A DNA stretch of 64,000 bases from Streptantibioticus_C sp963761325 (lineage in GTDB: Bacteria > Actinomycetota > Actinomycetes > Streptomycetales > Streptomycetaceae): contig CAVXGZ010000002.1 in assembly GCA_963761325.1 (NCBI GenBank), positions 496,001 to 560,000 on the forward strand, in the 5' to 3' direction. The notes below the pieces were generated by a model. The model ran no database searches, had not been told where the DNA came from, and worked only from the letters and a program-made list of their open reading frames with translations. Shown one piece after another: positions 1 to 12,608 of this stretch (within the stretch, counting starts at the first letter, position 1; every line of letters starts with the position of its first letter). The position numbers were made by a program, and so were the translations under genes.

Positions 1-3000
1 CGACCTCTCGCTGCTCGCCCGCCCGGTCGAGACCGGCATGCGGTTCGAACTCACCTACGCCACCGACCTGTTCGACGAGTCGACCGCCACCCGGCTGGCC
101 GGACACCTGCGACAGGTGCTCGAAGAGATCGTCGCGATGCCCGAAGCCACCGTCTCCGGTGTGGAGTTGCTGACGCCGGTGGAGCGAGCGGAGCTGCTGG
201 AGTTTGCCGGTGACGCGGCGTCGCCCGGCGTGGAGTCGGTGCCTGACGTGTTCGCGGGGTGTGTGGCGGGGGTGTCGGGTCGGGTGGCGGTGGTGTGTGG
301 TGGTGAGGCGTTGTCGTATGGGGAGTTGGCGGCGCGGGCGTGGGGGTTGGCGTCGGTGTTGCGTGGTGTGGGGGTGGGGGTGGAGTCGCGGGTGGGGGTG
401 TGTGTGGGGCGGGGGGTGTCGTATGTGGTGGGGTTGTTGGGTGTGTGGTGGGCGGGTGGTGTGGTGGTGCCGTTGGATCCGGGGTATCCGGTGGAGCGGT
501 TGCGGTTCGTGGTGGGTGACGCGGGTGTGTCGGCGTTGGTGTGTGATGGGGAACGGGCTTTGCTGGCGGCGGAGTTGGGCCCGGCGGTGGTGAGTCTGGA
601 TGACGTGGCCGATGACGTCGCTCCGGCAACTGCCGGCTCGGTGGATCTCGGTTCGGTGGATGTGGCTCCGGGGAATCTGGCCTACGTCATCTATACGTCG
701 GGTTCGACGGGGGTGCCGAAGGGTGTCGCGGTCTCGCACGGGAGTCTGGCGCGTCATGTGCGGGCGGCGGGACGGTTGTTCGGCATCACGGCCGAGGACC
801 GGGTGCTGCAGTTCGCCTCGTTCTCCTTCGACGCGTCCTTCGACCAGTTGCTTCCGGCGCTGACCACCGGCGCGACCGTGGTGATCCGGCCCGACCTGCC
901 GTGGCTGCCGGAGCACCTGCCGGCGATCGTCCGGCAGCACGCCCTGTCCGTCGTCAACCTGCCGCCCGCCTACTGGACCGCGGTCGTCCGGGCGCTGCCG
1001 CAGACGGCGGCCACCGACCTCGCGACGCTGCGCCTGCTGATCCTCGGCGGCGAGGCGCTTCCGGCCGAGCCGCTGACCGCCTGGCGGGCGGCCGCGCCGC
1101 ACGTGAGGGTGGTCAACGCCTACGGGCCCACCGAGTCCACCGTCACCGCGGTCGCCTGCACCGTGCCGGATCCCGCGCCGTCCCGGGTGCCGGTGGGTCG
1201 TCCGTTGGGTGGTCGGTTGGTGCGGGTGGTGGATGGGGTGGGTGGGTTGGTTCCGGTGGGTGTGGTGGGTGAGTTGTGTGTGGCGGGGCCGGAGTTGGCG
1301 CGGGGGTATTGGGGTCGGGCTGGGTTGACGGCGGAGCGTTTTGTGCCGGATCCGTTCGGGGTTGCGGGTGGTCGGATGTATCGGACGGGGGATCTGGCGC
1401 GGTGGTTGCCGGGTGGTGATCTGGAGTTCGTGGGTCGGTTGGATCATCAGGTGAAGTTGCGTGGTTTTCGGGTGGAGTTGGGTGAGGTGGAGGCGACGTT
1501 GCTGCGTCGTCCGGGTGTGGCGGCCGCGGTGTGTGTGGTGCACGGTGACCAACTCGTGGCGTACGTCGTCCCGGATGCCGGTGCCGGTCGCCGATGGCGG
1601 GTTGGGGCATCGGGTGGTGCGGGAGTGGTGTGCGCGGAGTCTGCCGGAGCACATGGTGCCGTCGGCGACGGTGGTGCTGTCCGCGTTGCCGTTGCTGCCC
1701 GGCGGCAAGCCGGACCGCGCCGCACTCCCCGCACCCGACGGGCGCACCGCAACGTCAGGGACGGAGTACGTCGCGCCGCGCGACGCCGTGGAGCAGGCGA
1801 TCGCCGACATCTGGGCCGAGGTGCTCGGTGTGGAACGGGTCGGCATCGACGACGAGTTCTTCGACCTGGGCGGCCACTCGCTGCTGGCCACCATGGCCAT
1901 CTCCCGCATCGCCGCGCGGCTCGGCCGGGACGTCGAACTGCGCGCGCTGTTCGAGCGGCCGCGCATCCGCGACTTCGCGCCCGCGGTGGCCGCCGCCGGG
2001 GGAGCGGACGGCGGCGACATCGTGCCGGTCGGCCGGAGCGGACCGCTCGCGGCCTCCTTCGCGCAGGAACGGCTGTGGTTCCTCGACCGCCTGGCCGAGG
2101 GGTCCGCCGGCGCCGAGTACGCGCTGGTCAACGTCTGGCGGGTGCGCGGAGACCTGCGACCGGACGCGTGGCAGGGCGCGCTGGACGACGTCGTCGCCCG
2201 GCACGAGGTGCTGCGCACCGCGCTGGTCGAGGTGGACGGCCGCCCGGTGCAGCGGATCGCGGAGACCGCCGAGGTGCCCGTCGTCCGGCACGACCTGTCC
2301 GATCTGCCGGCCGGCGAACGCGTCGAGCAGGCCAGGCTGGCCGCTGGCCGGTTCTGCGCCCAGCCCTTCGATCTGGCCGTGGCGCCGCTGGTGCGGTGCG
2401 GGGTCTGGACGCTCGACACGGACGACGCGGTGGTCGCGGTCGCCTTCCACCACGTGGTCTCCGACGGCTGGTCGGCCGACATCTTCACCCGGGAACTGAC
2501 CGCCTGCTACCAGGCGAGGATCCGCGGCACCCGCGCCGCGTTGCCCGAACTGCGCGTGCAGTACGCGGACTTCGCGGCCTGGCAGCGTGCCCGGCTGACC
2601 GGCCGGTCGCTGGAGGAGCAACTCGACTACTGGCGGACCGCGTTGGACCGGGTCCCGACCCTCGACCTGCCCACCGACCGGCCCCGGCCGCCGGTGCGCA
2701 CCGGGCGCGGCGCCACCGTCGAACTCGCCCTCCCGCCGGATCTGGCCGGTCAGTTGGAGGGGCTGGGCCGGGCGCACGGTGCGACGCTCTTCATGGTGTT
2801 GCTCGCCGCCTGCCACCTCGTGCTCGCCCGCTGGTCCGGTCAGGACGACATAGCCGTCGGCACCCCGATCGCCGGGCGCAACCGCACCGAGATCGAAGGG
2901 CTCATCGGCTTCTTCGTCAACACCCTGGTCGTCCGGGCCGACCTCGGCGGCACTCCCACCGTCGCCGAACTGCTGGCCCGGGTGCGGGAGAGCGTGCTCG

Positions 3001-5249
3001 GCGCCTTCGACCACCAGGACCTGCCCTTCGAACGGCTCGTCGAGGAACTGCGACCGCGCCGTGACCTGGGCCTGCATCCGCTGTTCCAGGTGCTGTTCGA
3101 CGTCAACGACCGCAAGCCGCTCGACTTCACGGCGGCCGACGCCCGGTTCACCCCCTTCGACATCCCGTGGGAGAGCGCGAAGTTCGACCTCTCGCTCGCG
3201 TTCACCACCTACGGCGGTGACTTCTCGCTGCAGATCGAGTACGCCACCGACCTGTTCGACGAGACGTCGATGCGCCGGCTCGCCGGGCACCTCGCGAACG
3301 CCCTCACCTCCATGTGCGCCGGACCCGATCTCGCCGTCTCCGGTGTGGAGTTGCTGACGGCGCTGGAGCGGGCGGAGCTGCTGGGCTTTGCCGGCGACGC
3401 GGTGTCGCCCGGCGTGGAGTCGGTGCCTGACGTGTTCGCGGGGTGTGTGGCGGGGGTGTCGGGTCGGGTGGCGGTGGTGTGTGGTGGTGAGGCGTTGACG
3501 TATGGGGAGTTGGCGGCGCGGGCGCGGGGGTTGGCGTCGGTGTTGCGTGGTGTGGGGGTGGGGGTGGAGTCGCGGGTCGGGGTGTGTGTGGGGCGGGGGG
3601 TGTCGTATGTGGTGGGGTTGTTGGGTGTGTGGTGGGCGGGTGGTGTGGTGGTGCCGTTGGATCCGGGGTATCCGGTGGAGCGGTTGCGGTTCGTGGTGGG
3701 TGACGCGGGTGTGTCGGCGTTGGTGTGTGATGGGGAACGGGCTTCGCTGGCTGCGGAGTTGGGCCCGGCGGTGGTGTGTCTGGACGACATAGCTGATGAA
3801 GCAGTTCCGGCAACTGCCGGCGGTGGCGGTTCGGTGGATGTGGCTCCGGACAATCTGGCCTACGTCATCTATACGTCGGGTTCGACGGGGGTGCCGAAGG
3901 GTGTCGCGGTCTCGCACGGGAGTCTGGCGCGTCATGTGCGGGCGGCGGGACGGTTGTTCGGCATCACGGCCGAGGACCGGGTGCTGCAGTTCGCGTCGTA
4001 CTCCTTCGACGCCTCGCTCGAACAGTTGCTGCCCGCGCTGACCAGCGGTGCCACCGTGGTCGTGCGGCCGGACGAGATCTGGACCGTCGACGAACTGGTC
4101 GAGCACGTCCGGGACGAGCGGATCACCGTGATGGAACTCGTGCCGGCCTACTGGGCGCAGCTGGCTGACTCCCTGACCGAGAAGTCGGCCGAGGCGCTCG
4201 GCTCGCTGCGCCTCCTGGTCACCGGCGGCGACGTGCTTCCGCCCGGACCGACTGCGGCGTGGTTCGCCCGGCTGCCCGGCGTCCCGGTCGTGAACACCTA
4301 CGGTCCGACCGAGACCGCCATCTCGGCCACCGCGTACCGGCTCGACGCCCCCACCACCCGCCGGGTGCCGGTGGGTCGTCCGTTGGGTGGTCGGTTGGTG
4401 CGGGTGGTGGATGGGGTGGGTGGGTTGGTGCCGGTGGGTGTGGTGGGTGAGTTGTGTGTGGCGGGGCCGGAGTTGGCGCGGGGGTATTGGGGTCGGGCTG
4501 GGTTGACGGCGGAGCGTTTTGTGCCGGATCCGTTCGGGGTTGCGGGTGGTCGGATGTATCGGACGGGGGATCTGGCGCGGTGGTTGCCGGGTGGTGATCT
4601 GGAGTTCGTGGGTCGGTTGGATCATCAGGTGAAGTTGCGTGGTTTTCGGGTGGAGTTGGGTGAGGTGGAGGCGACGTTGCTGCGTCGTCCGGGTGTGGCG
4701 GCCGCGGTGTGTGTGGTGCACGGTGACCAACTCGTGGCGTACGTCGTCCCGGATGCCGGTGCCGGTGCCGATGGCGGGTTGGGGCATCGGGTGGTGCGGG
4801 AGTGGTGTGCGCGGAGTCTGCCGGAGCACATGGTGCCGTCGGCGACGGTGGTGCTGTCCGCGTTGCCGTTGCTGCCCGGCGGCAAGCCGGACCGCGCCGC
4901 ACTCCCCGCACCGGTGGCCGAGCGGGCCGGAGCCGGCACGGCGGACGTGGAGTTCGTGGAGCCGGACACGCCGACCGAGGACGTGATCGCCGGGATCTGG
5001 GCCGAGGTGCTGGGCCTCGACCGGGTGGGCGTGCGGCACGACTTCTTCGCGCTCGGCGGCCATTCGCTGATGGCGACCATGGTCGCGTCCCGGCTGCGGT
5101 CCGCCTTCGGCGTCTCCGTGCGGGTCCGCGACGTGTTCGCGCATCCCACGGTCGCCGAACTCGCCGACGCCGTGGAGCAGTTGCTCATCGAGGAGATCGC
5201 GGCGATGAGCGCCGAGGAGATCGACCTGTTCCTTGACCCGGACGCCTGA
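1..5249 (+). CDS. Nonribosomal peptide synthetase, two modules (partial C-A-T-C-A-T), 5' end outside window
   Basis: Cytosolic assembly-line enzyme that activates and condenses two amino acids. The frame is open from base 2 and begins in the last part of a condensation (C) domain. Then follow A1 (TSGSTG near 694-723), T1 (GGHSL near 1870), a full C domain with canonical HHVVSDG near 2448, A2 (TSGSTG near 3872) and T2 (GGHSL near 5055). There is no TE, so the chain must pass to the next protein, whose start lies 14 bases downstream. A-domain pocket residues read by eye against GrsA are DADNIGAVTK (A1) and DAEEVGTISK (A2). The acidic residues suggest polar or basic substrates, but this is weak. 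One extra C at 1589 shifts the frame. The second A domain has the same stretch without that base, so I treat it as a likely sequencing error. Without it, the visible part encodes 1748 residues. Confidence 0.93.
233..1735 (+). repeat. Copy 1 of duplicated adenylation-domain DNA (two identical flanks around a divergent core)
   Basis: Bases 233-815 and 1184-1735 are almost identical to 3417-3993 and 4362-4912. In the second flank I see only one substitution (T/G near 1251) and one extra base (1589) over about 550 bases. The stretch between (about 816-1183), which encodes the substrate-pocket subdomain, is clearly different. The shared flanks use many GTG, GGT, TTG and TGT codons, unlike the C/G-ending codons of the rest of the gene. 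Confidence 0.9.
3417..4912 (+). repeat. Copy 2 of duplicated adenylation-domain DNA
   Basis: Partner of the repeat at 233-1735, offset by about 3.18 kb. The near-identical flanks are 3417-3993 and 4362-4912, and the divergent pocket-coding core is about 3994-4361. This copy keeps an intact frame across the position where copy 1 has an extra base. It is therefore the internal reference for the frameshift in copy 1. Confidence 0.9.
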
Positions 5250-5263
5250 CGGAGGAACCCACG

Positions 5264-8200
5264 ATGGACAGCCCGCAGGGGCCCTCCCGCGGCGAAGGCC
5301 CGGTGCTCACGCCCGCGGCGCGACGGCTGCTCACGCAGCGGTTGCGCGGCCGGAGCGCGGCCGGCCCGCGCGCGTCCGCCACCGTGCCGCGGCTGTCCCC
5401 CCGGCCCGCGAAGCTGCCGCTGTCTCCCGCCCAGCAGCGGCTGCACTTCCTCGACCAGATCGGGCCCGGCGGCACCGAGTACCTGATGCCCGCCGCCTGG
5501 CGGCTCACCGGGCCGTTGGACACCGAGGCCCTGCGGCTCGCGGTCGGGGACCTGGTCGGACGGCACGAGCAGTTGCGCACCCGCTTCCCGGTCGAGGACG
5601 GCGTCGCCTGCCAGGAGACGCTGCCCGCGGGCCCGGCGCCGCTCGACCTGCTGGACCTGTCCGCCGGTGAGGCCGGCCGGTCGCCGCTGGAGGCCGCGCG
5701 CCGGGCGGTCCTGGCGGCCGCGACCCGGCCGTTCGACCTCGCCGCCGAGCCGCCGTTCCGCGTCACGCTCTTCCGGCTCGCCGACGCGGACCACATCCTG
5801 CTGCTGGCGATGCACCACATCGTCTCCGACGCCTGGTCGCTCGGCATCATCGGCGCCGACCTGCGGTCCTGTTACCGCGACCGGCTGGCCGGACGCGTGC
5901 CGCCCGTGCCGCAACAGCCCATCTCCTACGGCGACTTCGCCGCCTGGCAGCGCACCGACGCGGCGTCGGCGCGCGTCGGCGCCGACCTGGCCCACTGGCG
6001 CGAGCAGCTCGCGGACCTGCCGCGGCTGGAGCTGCCGACCGACCACCCGCGTCCCGCCGAGCCGACCGGCCGGGGCGCCGTGCACGACCTCGTGCTCTCC
6101 CCGGCGGAGTCCGCGGCGCTGCGCGACCTCGCCGAGCGGTCCGGCGCGACGATGTTCATGACGCTGCTCGCGGGCTTCCAGCTGGCCGTCGGCCTCCACA
6201 CCGGCCAGGAGGACATCGCGATCGGCACGGTCGTCGCCAACCGGGAGCTGCCGGAGACCGAGCCGCTCGTCGGCTTCTTCGTCAACACCCTGGTGCTGCG
6301 CGGCGATCTGTCCGGCAACCCGTCGACCGCCGGGTACCTGCGCCGGGTGCGCGAGACGGTGCTCGGCGCGCTCGACCACCAGGAGCTGCCGTTCGAGCGG
6401 CTGGTCGACGAACTGAGCCCGGAGCGGGATCTGACGCGCAATCCGCTCTTCCAGGTGCTCTTCGCCTACGAGAGCGCCGCGCCGGCGCAGTTCGCGCTCG
6501 GCGAGGCCCGCGGTGAGGTCTGGCCGATCGACGCGGTCTCCGCCAAGTTCGACCTGTCCCTGCACGTCAGCGAGGGCCCGGACACCCTCACGCTGTCGTT
6601 CGTCCACCGCGAGGACCTGTTCGACACCGCCTCGGTCGCGGCGCTGGCGGAGCACACCCGGCGGGCGCTGGCGGCGCTGGCGGCGGACCCCGACACGCCG
6701 CTGGGCGCCCTCGACCTGCTCGACGGACGCCGAGCACGCGGCGCTGCTCGCGGCCGCCGGGCCCGTCACCGACCCGGCGGGACCAAGCGGCGGCGGCCGA
6801 GGCCGATCCCGGTCCGCTGCTGCCCGAACTGTTCGCCGCCGCGCTGGCCCGCCGGCCCGGCGCGGTCGCGGTCAGTTGCGGGGAACAGGCCCTGACATAC
6901 GCCGAGTTGGACGTCCGATCCCGGCAGCTCGCCGCCGAACTGCGCCGGCGCGGCGTGGGTCCGGAGAGCAGGGTCGGGGTGTGCGTGGCGCGCGGCGAAC
7001 TGCTGGCGGTCGCCGTCCTGGGCGTGTGGAAGGCCGGCGGCGCCTACGTGCCGCTGGATCCCGGATACCCGTCGGCGCGGCTGGAGTTCATGGTCCGCGA
7101 CGCCCGGCTCGGGCTCGTCGTGACCGATCTGGCGACGCTGAAGACCGCCGACGGCCTCGGCGCGGCCACCGTCGTGGTGGACGACCCGGCACCGGCCGGT
7201 TCGGGTACCGCCCCCGTGCCGGACCCGGCACCGGCACCGGGCAACGCCGCCTACGTCATCTACACCTCCGGGTCCACCGGGGAGCCCAAGGGCGTCGTCG
7301 TCACGCACGGCAACGCCGCCCGGCTGTTCCGGGCCGCCGACGAGCGGTTCGACTTCGGCGAGCGGGACGTGTGGGCGCTGTCGCACTCCTACTCCTTCGA
7401 CTTCTCCGTCTGGGAGTTGTGGGGCGCGTTGACCAAGGGCGGCCGGGTCGTGGTGGTGCCCGGCGATACCGTGCGCGATCCGGCCGCGATGGCCGCACTG
7501 CTGCGCGCCGAGGGCGTCACCGTGCTCAGCCAGACGCCGGCCGCCTTCCAGGGGCTGCGCGCCCACCTGGCGCAGTCCGGCACCCCGGTGGCCGAACTGG
7601 GCCTGCGCACCGTGGTCTTCGGCGGCGACGCGCTGCGGGCCACCGACTACCGCGACTGGTTCGACGGGCCGAAGGACGGGCGGCCGCGGCTGGTCAACAT
7701 GTACGGGATCACCGAGACCACCGTGCACGTCACCCACCGGGAGCTCACCGCGGCCGACACCCGCGGCGCGGTCCTGTCGCCGATCGGCGGGCCGCTGGCC
7801 GACCTGCGCTGCCACGTGCTGGACGGGCGGCTGCGCCTGGCGCCGTTCGGCGTGCCGGGGGAGCTGTACGTGGCGGGCGCCGGGCTGGCCCGCGGCTACC
7901 TCGGGCGCCCGGCGCTGACCGCGGAACGCTTCCTGCCGGACCCGTTCGGACCGCCCGGATCACGGCTGTACCGCACCGGCGACCGGGTACGCCGGCTGCC
8001 GGACGGCCAGTTGGAGTTCCTCGGCCGGGTCGACGACCAGGTCAAGATCCGCGGCTACCGGATCGAACTGGGCGAGATCGAGGCGGCGTTGCGCTCCTAC
8101 CCGGGCGTGGCGGACGCCGTCGTGGTCACCCCGGCCGACGGCCACGGCGGCCGGCGGCTGGTCGCGCACGTCGCCGTCGGGCCCGACGCGTCCAACGGCA

Positions 8201-11200
8201 CCCGGCGGCTGCGCGAACACCTCGGCGGGTTCCTGCCCGACCACATGGTCCCCGGCCTGATCGTGGCGCACGCCGCCCTGCCGCTCACCGCGCACGGCAA
8301 GGTGGACCGCGCCGCGCTCGGAAGGCTCGACGGGCGGGAGGACGACCGCCGCGAGGCGTACGTCGCGCCGGCCGAGGGCACCGAGAGCGTGCTCGCCGGC
8401 ATCTGGGCCGACGTCCTCGGGCGGACCCGGATCGGCGCGCGGGACAACTTCTTCCACCTCGGCGGCGACTCCATCCTCGCGCTGCGGGTCATCGGCCGGG
8501 CCCGGGCCGCCGGGCTGGCGCTCACCATCCCCGACCTGTTCCGGGCCCAGGTGCTCGGCCGGCTCGCCCGCCGCGCCGAACAGGCGGAGCCGACCGCCGA
8601 GTTCACCCCGGTCGCGCCGCTGGCGATGATCGACCCGCACGACGCCGCCGCGCTGCCGGCCGACGTGGTGGACGCCTATCCCCTGACGGCCCTTCAGGCG
8701 GGCATGCTCCACGAGATGCTGGCCGATCCGGAGCGCGCCGCGTACCACAACGTCACCAGCTTCACGCTGCACGAGCCGGCCGGCTTCGACCCGGCCGCCT
8801 TCCAGGGCGCGGTCGACACCCTGGTCGCCGCGCACGACAACCTGCGCACCTCCTGCGACCTGCTGCGCTACGCCGAGCCGCTGCAACTGGTCCACCGGCG
8901 GGCCGAGTTGGCGGTCGACTTCAGCGACCTGCGCGGGTTGGCGCCGGCCGAGCAGCGCGCGGCGGTGGCCCGCGAGGTGCGCGAGGAGGCCGCCCGGCCG
9001 TTCGACCTGGCGGTCGCGCCGCTGGTGCGGCTGCGGGTGCACCGCACGGGCGAGCGGGACTACCGGCTGACAATCACCGACTGCCATGTGGTGCTGGACG
9101 GTTGGAGCCTGACCTCGTTCATCGCCGACCTGACCGAACTGCACCGCGCCGCGCTGCTGGACGGGGTGCCGCCGGCCCGCCCGGCGCCCGCCGTGCGGTT
9201 CGCCGACTACGTGGCGCTGGAGCGGGCCGCGCTGGAGTCGAAGGAGTCGCGGGCGTTCTGGGCCTCGGTCACCGCGGAGTTGGAGCCGGTGCACCTCGCC
9301 GCCGGCTCCCGGGCCGGCTCCGGCGGCCGGCCACCCGCCGCACGAGGCGGCCCGCTCCTTCCCCGAGCTGAGCGAGCGGATCGCCGAGGTGGCGCGGGCG
9401 GCGGGCGTGCCGGTCAAGACCGTGTTCCTGGCCGCCTACTACCGGTTGACGGGCCTGTTCGCCGGCGAGGAGCCGTACAGCATCGGGGTGGTCACCAACG
9501 GCCGCCCGGAGCACCCGAACGCCGACCGGATGAGCGGGCTGTTCCTCAACACCGTCCCGTTCGGCTTCCGTTCGGCCGCGACGAGCTGGCTGGAGTACCT
9601 GCGCGAGACCTTCGCCGCCGAGCGCGCCCTGCTGCCGCACCGCAGGTTCCCGCTCGCCGAGATGCGGCAGGGCGGCGGCCGTGTCCCGGTGGACGTGGTG
9701 TTCAACTTCGTCAACTTCTACCGGCTGCCCGCCGAGGCGTGGGACGACTCGCTGGAGATCGCCCGCACCGACTTCGCCCTGAGCGTCAACGCCAACCCCG
9801 CGGGCCTGACCCTGGACGCCGACCCGCGCTACGTCGGCGCCGGGACCTGCGAGCGGCTCGCCGACCTCTACCAGGGGCTGCTGGAGTCGATGACCGCCGA
9901 CCCGGCCGGACCGGTCGGCCGCCCGCGGCTGACCGGCGCGGCCCGCGAGCAGGTGCTGCGCGAGTGGAGCGCCGGACCGGTCGCGGACAGCGGCGGACCG
10001 CTCCTGCACGAGATCGTGCACGGGCACGCCCGCACCCGGCCGGAGTCGGTGGCCGTGGCGTACGGCACGCGGTCGCTGAGCTACGCCGAACTGGACCGGG
10101 ACGCCGACCGGATCGCGGACCGGCTGCGCGCGCTCGGCGTGGGCCCGGAGACGGTGGTGGCGATCTGCGCCGGCCGCGGCCCCGACCTGGTCCGGGCGAT
10201 CGTCGGCGTGCTGAAGGCGGGCGGCGCCTACCTGCCGATGGACCCCGAATACCCGCGCGAGCGGCTGGAGTTCATGCTCCGCGACTCCGGCGCCGCGGTG
10301 CTGCTGACCCAGCGCGCCCTGGCGCGCTCGCTGCCCCGCCCCGCGCACACCGTCCTGCTCGACGCCGACGCCGACGCGAGCCGACGGCGACGCCGACGCC
10401 GACCCCGCTGCCCCCCTGCCTGACCCCGGTGTTCCAGGCCGGGCGTCCGGCCGCGCCGGGGCGGGCCCGGACAACACCGCCTACGTGATCTACACCTCCG
10501 GCTCGACCGGCACGCCGAAGGGCGTCCCCGTACCGCACCGCGGGCTGGCCAACCTGGTGCACGCGCAGCGCGACGAACTCGGCGCCACGCACCGCGACCG
10601 CGTGCTGCAGTTCGCCTCGCCCGGCTTCGACGCCTGCGTGTTCGAGGTGACGTGGGCGCTGGCCGCCGGCGCCCGGCTGTGCACCGCCGCCAAGGCCGAC
10701 CTGGCCCCCGGCGCCGACCTGGCCCGCACCCTGCGCGCGCTCGGCGTCACCTGCGCCGTGCTGCCGCCCACCGCGCTGCGCCTGACGGACCCGGGCGACC
10801 TGCCCGCCGTCACCACCCTGATGGTCGCCGGCGAGGCGTGCGAGGCCGAACTCGCCGACGCCTGGGCGACCCCCGGCCGCCGGTTCCTCAACGGGTACGG
10901 GCTGACCGAGACCAGCGTGTGGGCCACCTCGCGGGAGCTGCGGCCCGGCCGGGGACGCCCGTCGATCGGCGTCCCGCTGCGCAACACCGAGGTCTACGTG
11001 CTCGACGCCGGCCTGGAACCGGTGCCGGCCGGCGTGCCGGGCGAGCTGTACATCGGCGGCACCGGCCTGGCCCGCGGCTACCTCGGCCGGCCGGCCCTGA
11101 CCGCCGAGCGCTTCGTGCCCGACCCGTTCAGCGGCCGCCGCGGCGGCCGGCTGCTGCGCACCGGCGACATCGTGCGGCACGCCCCGGAGGGCTCGCTCGA

Positions 11201-12608
11201 CTTCGTCGGCCGGGCGGACGGCCAGGTCAAGCTGCGCGGGTTCCGGATCGAACTCGGCGAGGTGGAGGCCGCGATCGCCGCGCTGCCCGCGGTCCGCTCC
11301 GCCGTGGCGATGGTCCGCGCGGACGGCGGCGAACCGCGCCTGGTGGCCTACGTGGTGGCCGGCGAGGGCGAGCCGCCCGGGGCGGAGGAGATCCGGCAGG
11401 CGCTGCGCGGCCGGCTGCCCGCGCACATGGTGCCGAGCGCGTACGTCTTCCTCGACGAGGTGCCGCTCACCGCCAACCGCAAGGTCGACCGGCGTGCCCT
11501 GCCGGCGCCGGCGGCCGGCCGCCCGCGGTCCGCGGGCGACTTCACGGCCCCGCGCACCCCGGCGGAGGAGACGCTGGCCGGGGTGTGGGCCGAGGTGCTC
11601 GGGGTGGACCGGGTCGGGGTGCACGACGACTTCTTCGCGCTGGGCGGCAGTTCGCTGTCCACCGTGCGGGTCGTCGCGCTGGCCCGGGCCAGGGGACTGG
11701 CCGTCACCGTGCGCGAGCTGGTGGAGACCCCGACGATCGCCGGGCTGACCGAGCGGTGCGAGCCCGCGGTGGCCGGCCGCACGCTGTGCCAGGTCGCGCT
11801 GCGCACCGGCGAGGGGGCGCCGCTGTACTGCGTGCACCCCACCGGCGGCAGCGTCACCTGGTACCTGCCGCTGGCCCGGCGGCTGCGTCCGGGCCGCCCG
11901 GTCGTCGGCTTCCAGGCCCGCGGGCTGGCCGGCGGCACCGATCCGCTCAGCGTCACCGAGATCGCCGCCACCTACGTCTCGGAGATCGCCGCCGCCGGGC
12001 ACCCCGGCCCGCACACCCTCGTCGGCTGGTCGATGGGGGCCAACATCGCCCTGGAGATGGCCGAGCAGCTGCGGGCCACCGGGCACGCCGTCGACCCGCT
12101 GCTGCTCGTCGAGCCCTACCTGCCCACCGAGGCCACCCGGCGGCGGCTGGCGGTCTTCGCGGAACGGCAGTCGGAGGCGCTGGAACTGCGCGGCCGGCTG
12201 CGCGGCCTGCCGGCCGGCTCGCCCCGGCACACCGCGGTGCTGGCCCGGCTGCGGTCCGTGCTGCTCGGGGCCGGGATGCTGCCGCAGGAGGCGGACTTGG
12301 CAGCCGACGCGCCGATCGAGGTGTGGCACTCGCTGCTGCGCGCGCTCGCCGACTACACGCCGCGCCGCTACGCCGGGCGGATCCACCTGGTGGTCGGCGA
12401 GGAGACGGTGGACCTGCCGCCGGGCGCGCCGATCCCCGAGTTCGGGGTGAGCGCCGCCGAATACCTGGACGCCTGGCGGGAGTCGGCCGGCGGCGGGCTC
12501 ACCGTGCACACGCTGCCCGGCGGCCACCGCACCATGCTCACCGAGCCGCTGGTCGCCCACCTCGCGGCCCTGCTGGAGACCGCCGACGGCGAGGGGACGA
12601 CCCGATGA
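5264..12608 (+). CDS. Nonribosomal peptide synthetase, two modules with terminal thioesterase (C-A-T-C-A-T-TE), frameshifted in assembly
   Basis: Terminating assembly-line enzyme. GGAGG at 5251 lies 8 bases before the ATG. In order: C1 (MHHIVSDAW near 5812, with A replacing the usual G), A1 (TSGSTG near 7263), T1 (GGDSI near 8461), C2 (DCHVVLDGW near 9085, where the first His of HHxxxDG is Cys but the catalytic second His is kept), A2 (TSGSTG near 10492), T2 (GGSSL near 11641), and a TE with GWSMGA near 12019 and a distal GGH near 12520. The A1 pocket reads DFWSVGMVHK, a known threonine-type code. The A2 pocket (DAFVMAGVWK) is not one I recognise. Four single-base insertions near 6722, 6779, 9325 and 10380 break the frame. 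Removing four bases gives exactly 2446 codons. The stop overlaps the P450 start, so the two genes are translationally coupled. Confidence 0.92.

Noticed and set aside
233..620. GT-rich stretch considered as a simple-sequence repeat or non-coding insertion
   Set aside because: It translates cleanly into conserved A-domain sequence; the odd look comes from codon choice, not from tandem repetition.
1755..5144. Very long open frame on the - strand opposite the first NRPS
   Set aside because: It is a shadow of the GC-rich coding strand: low-complexity Arg/Gly/His-rich translation with no domains, while the + strand shows complete NRPS motifs.
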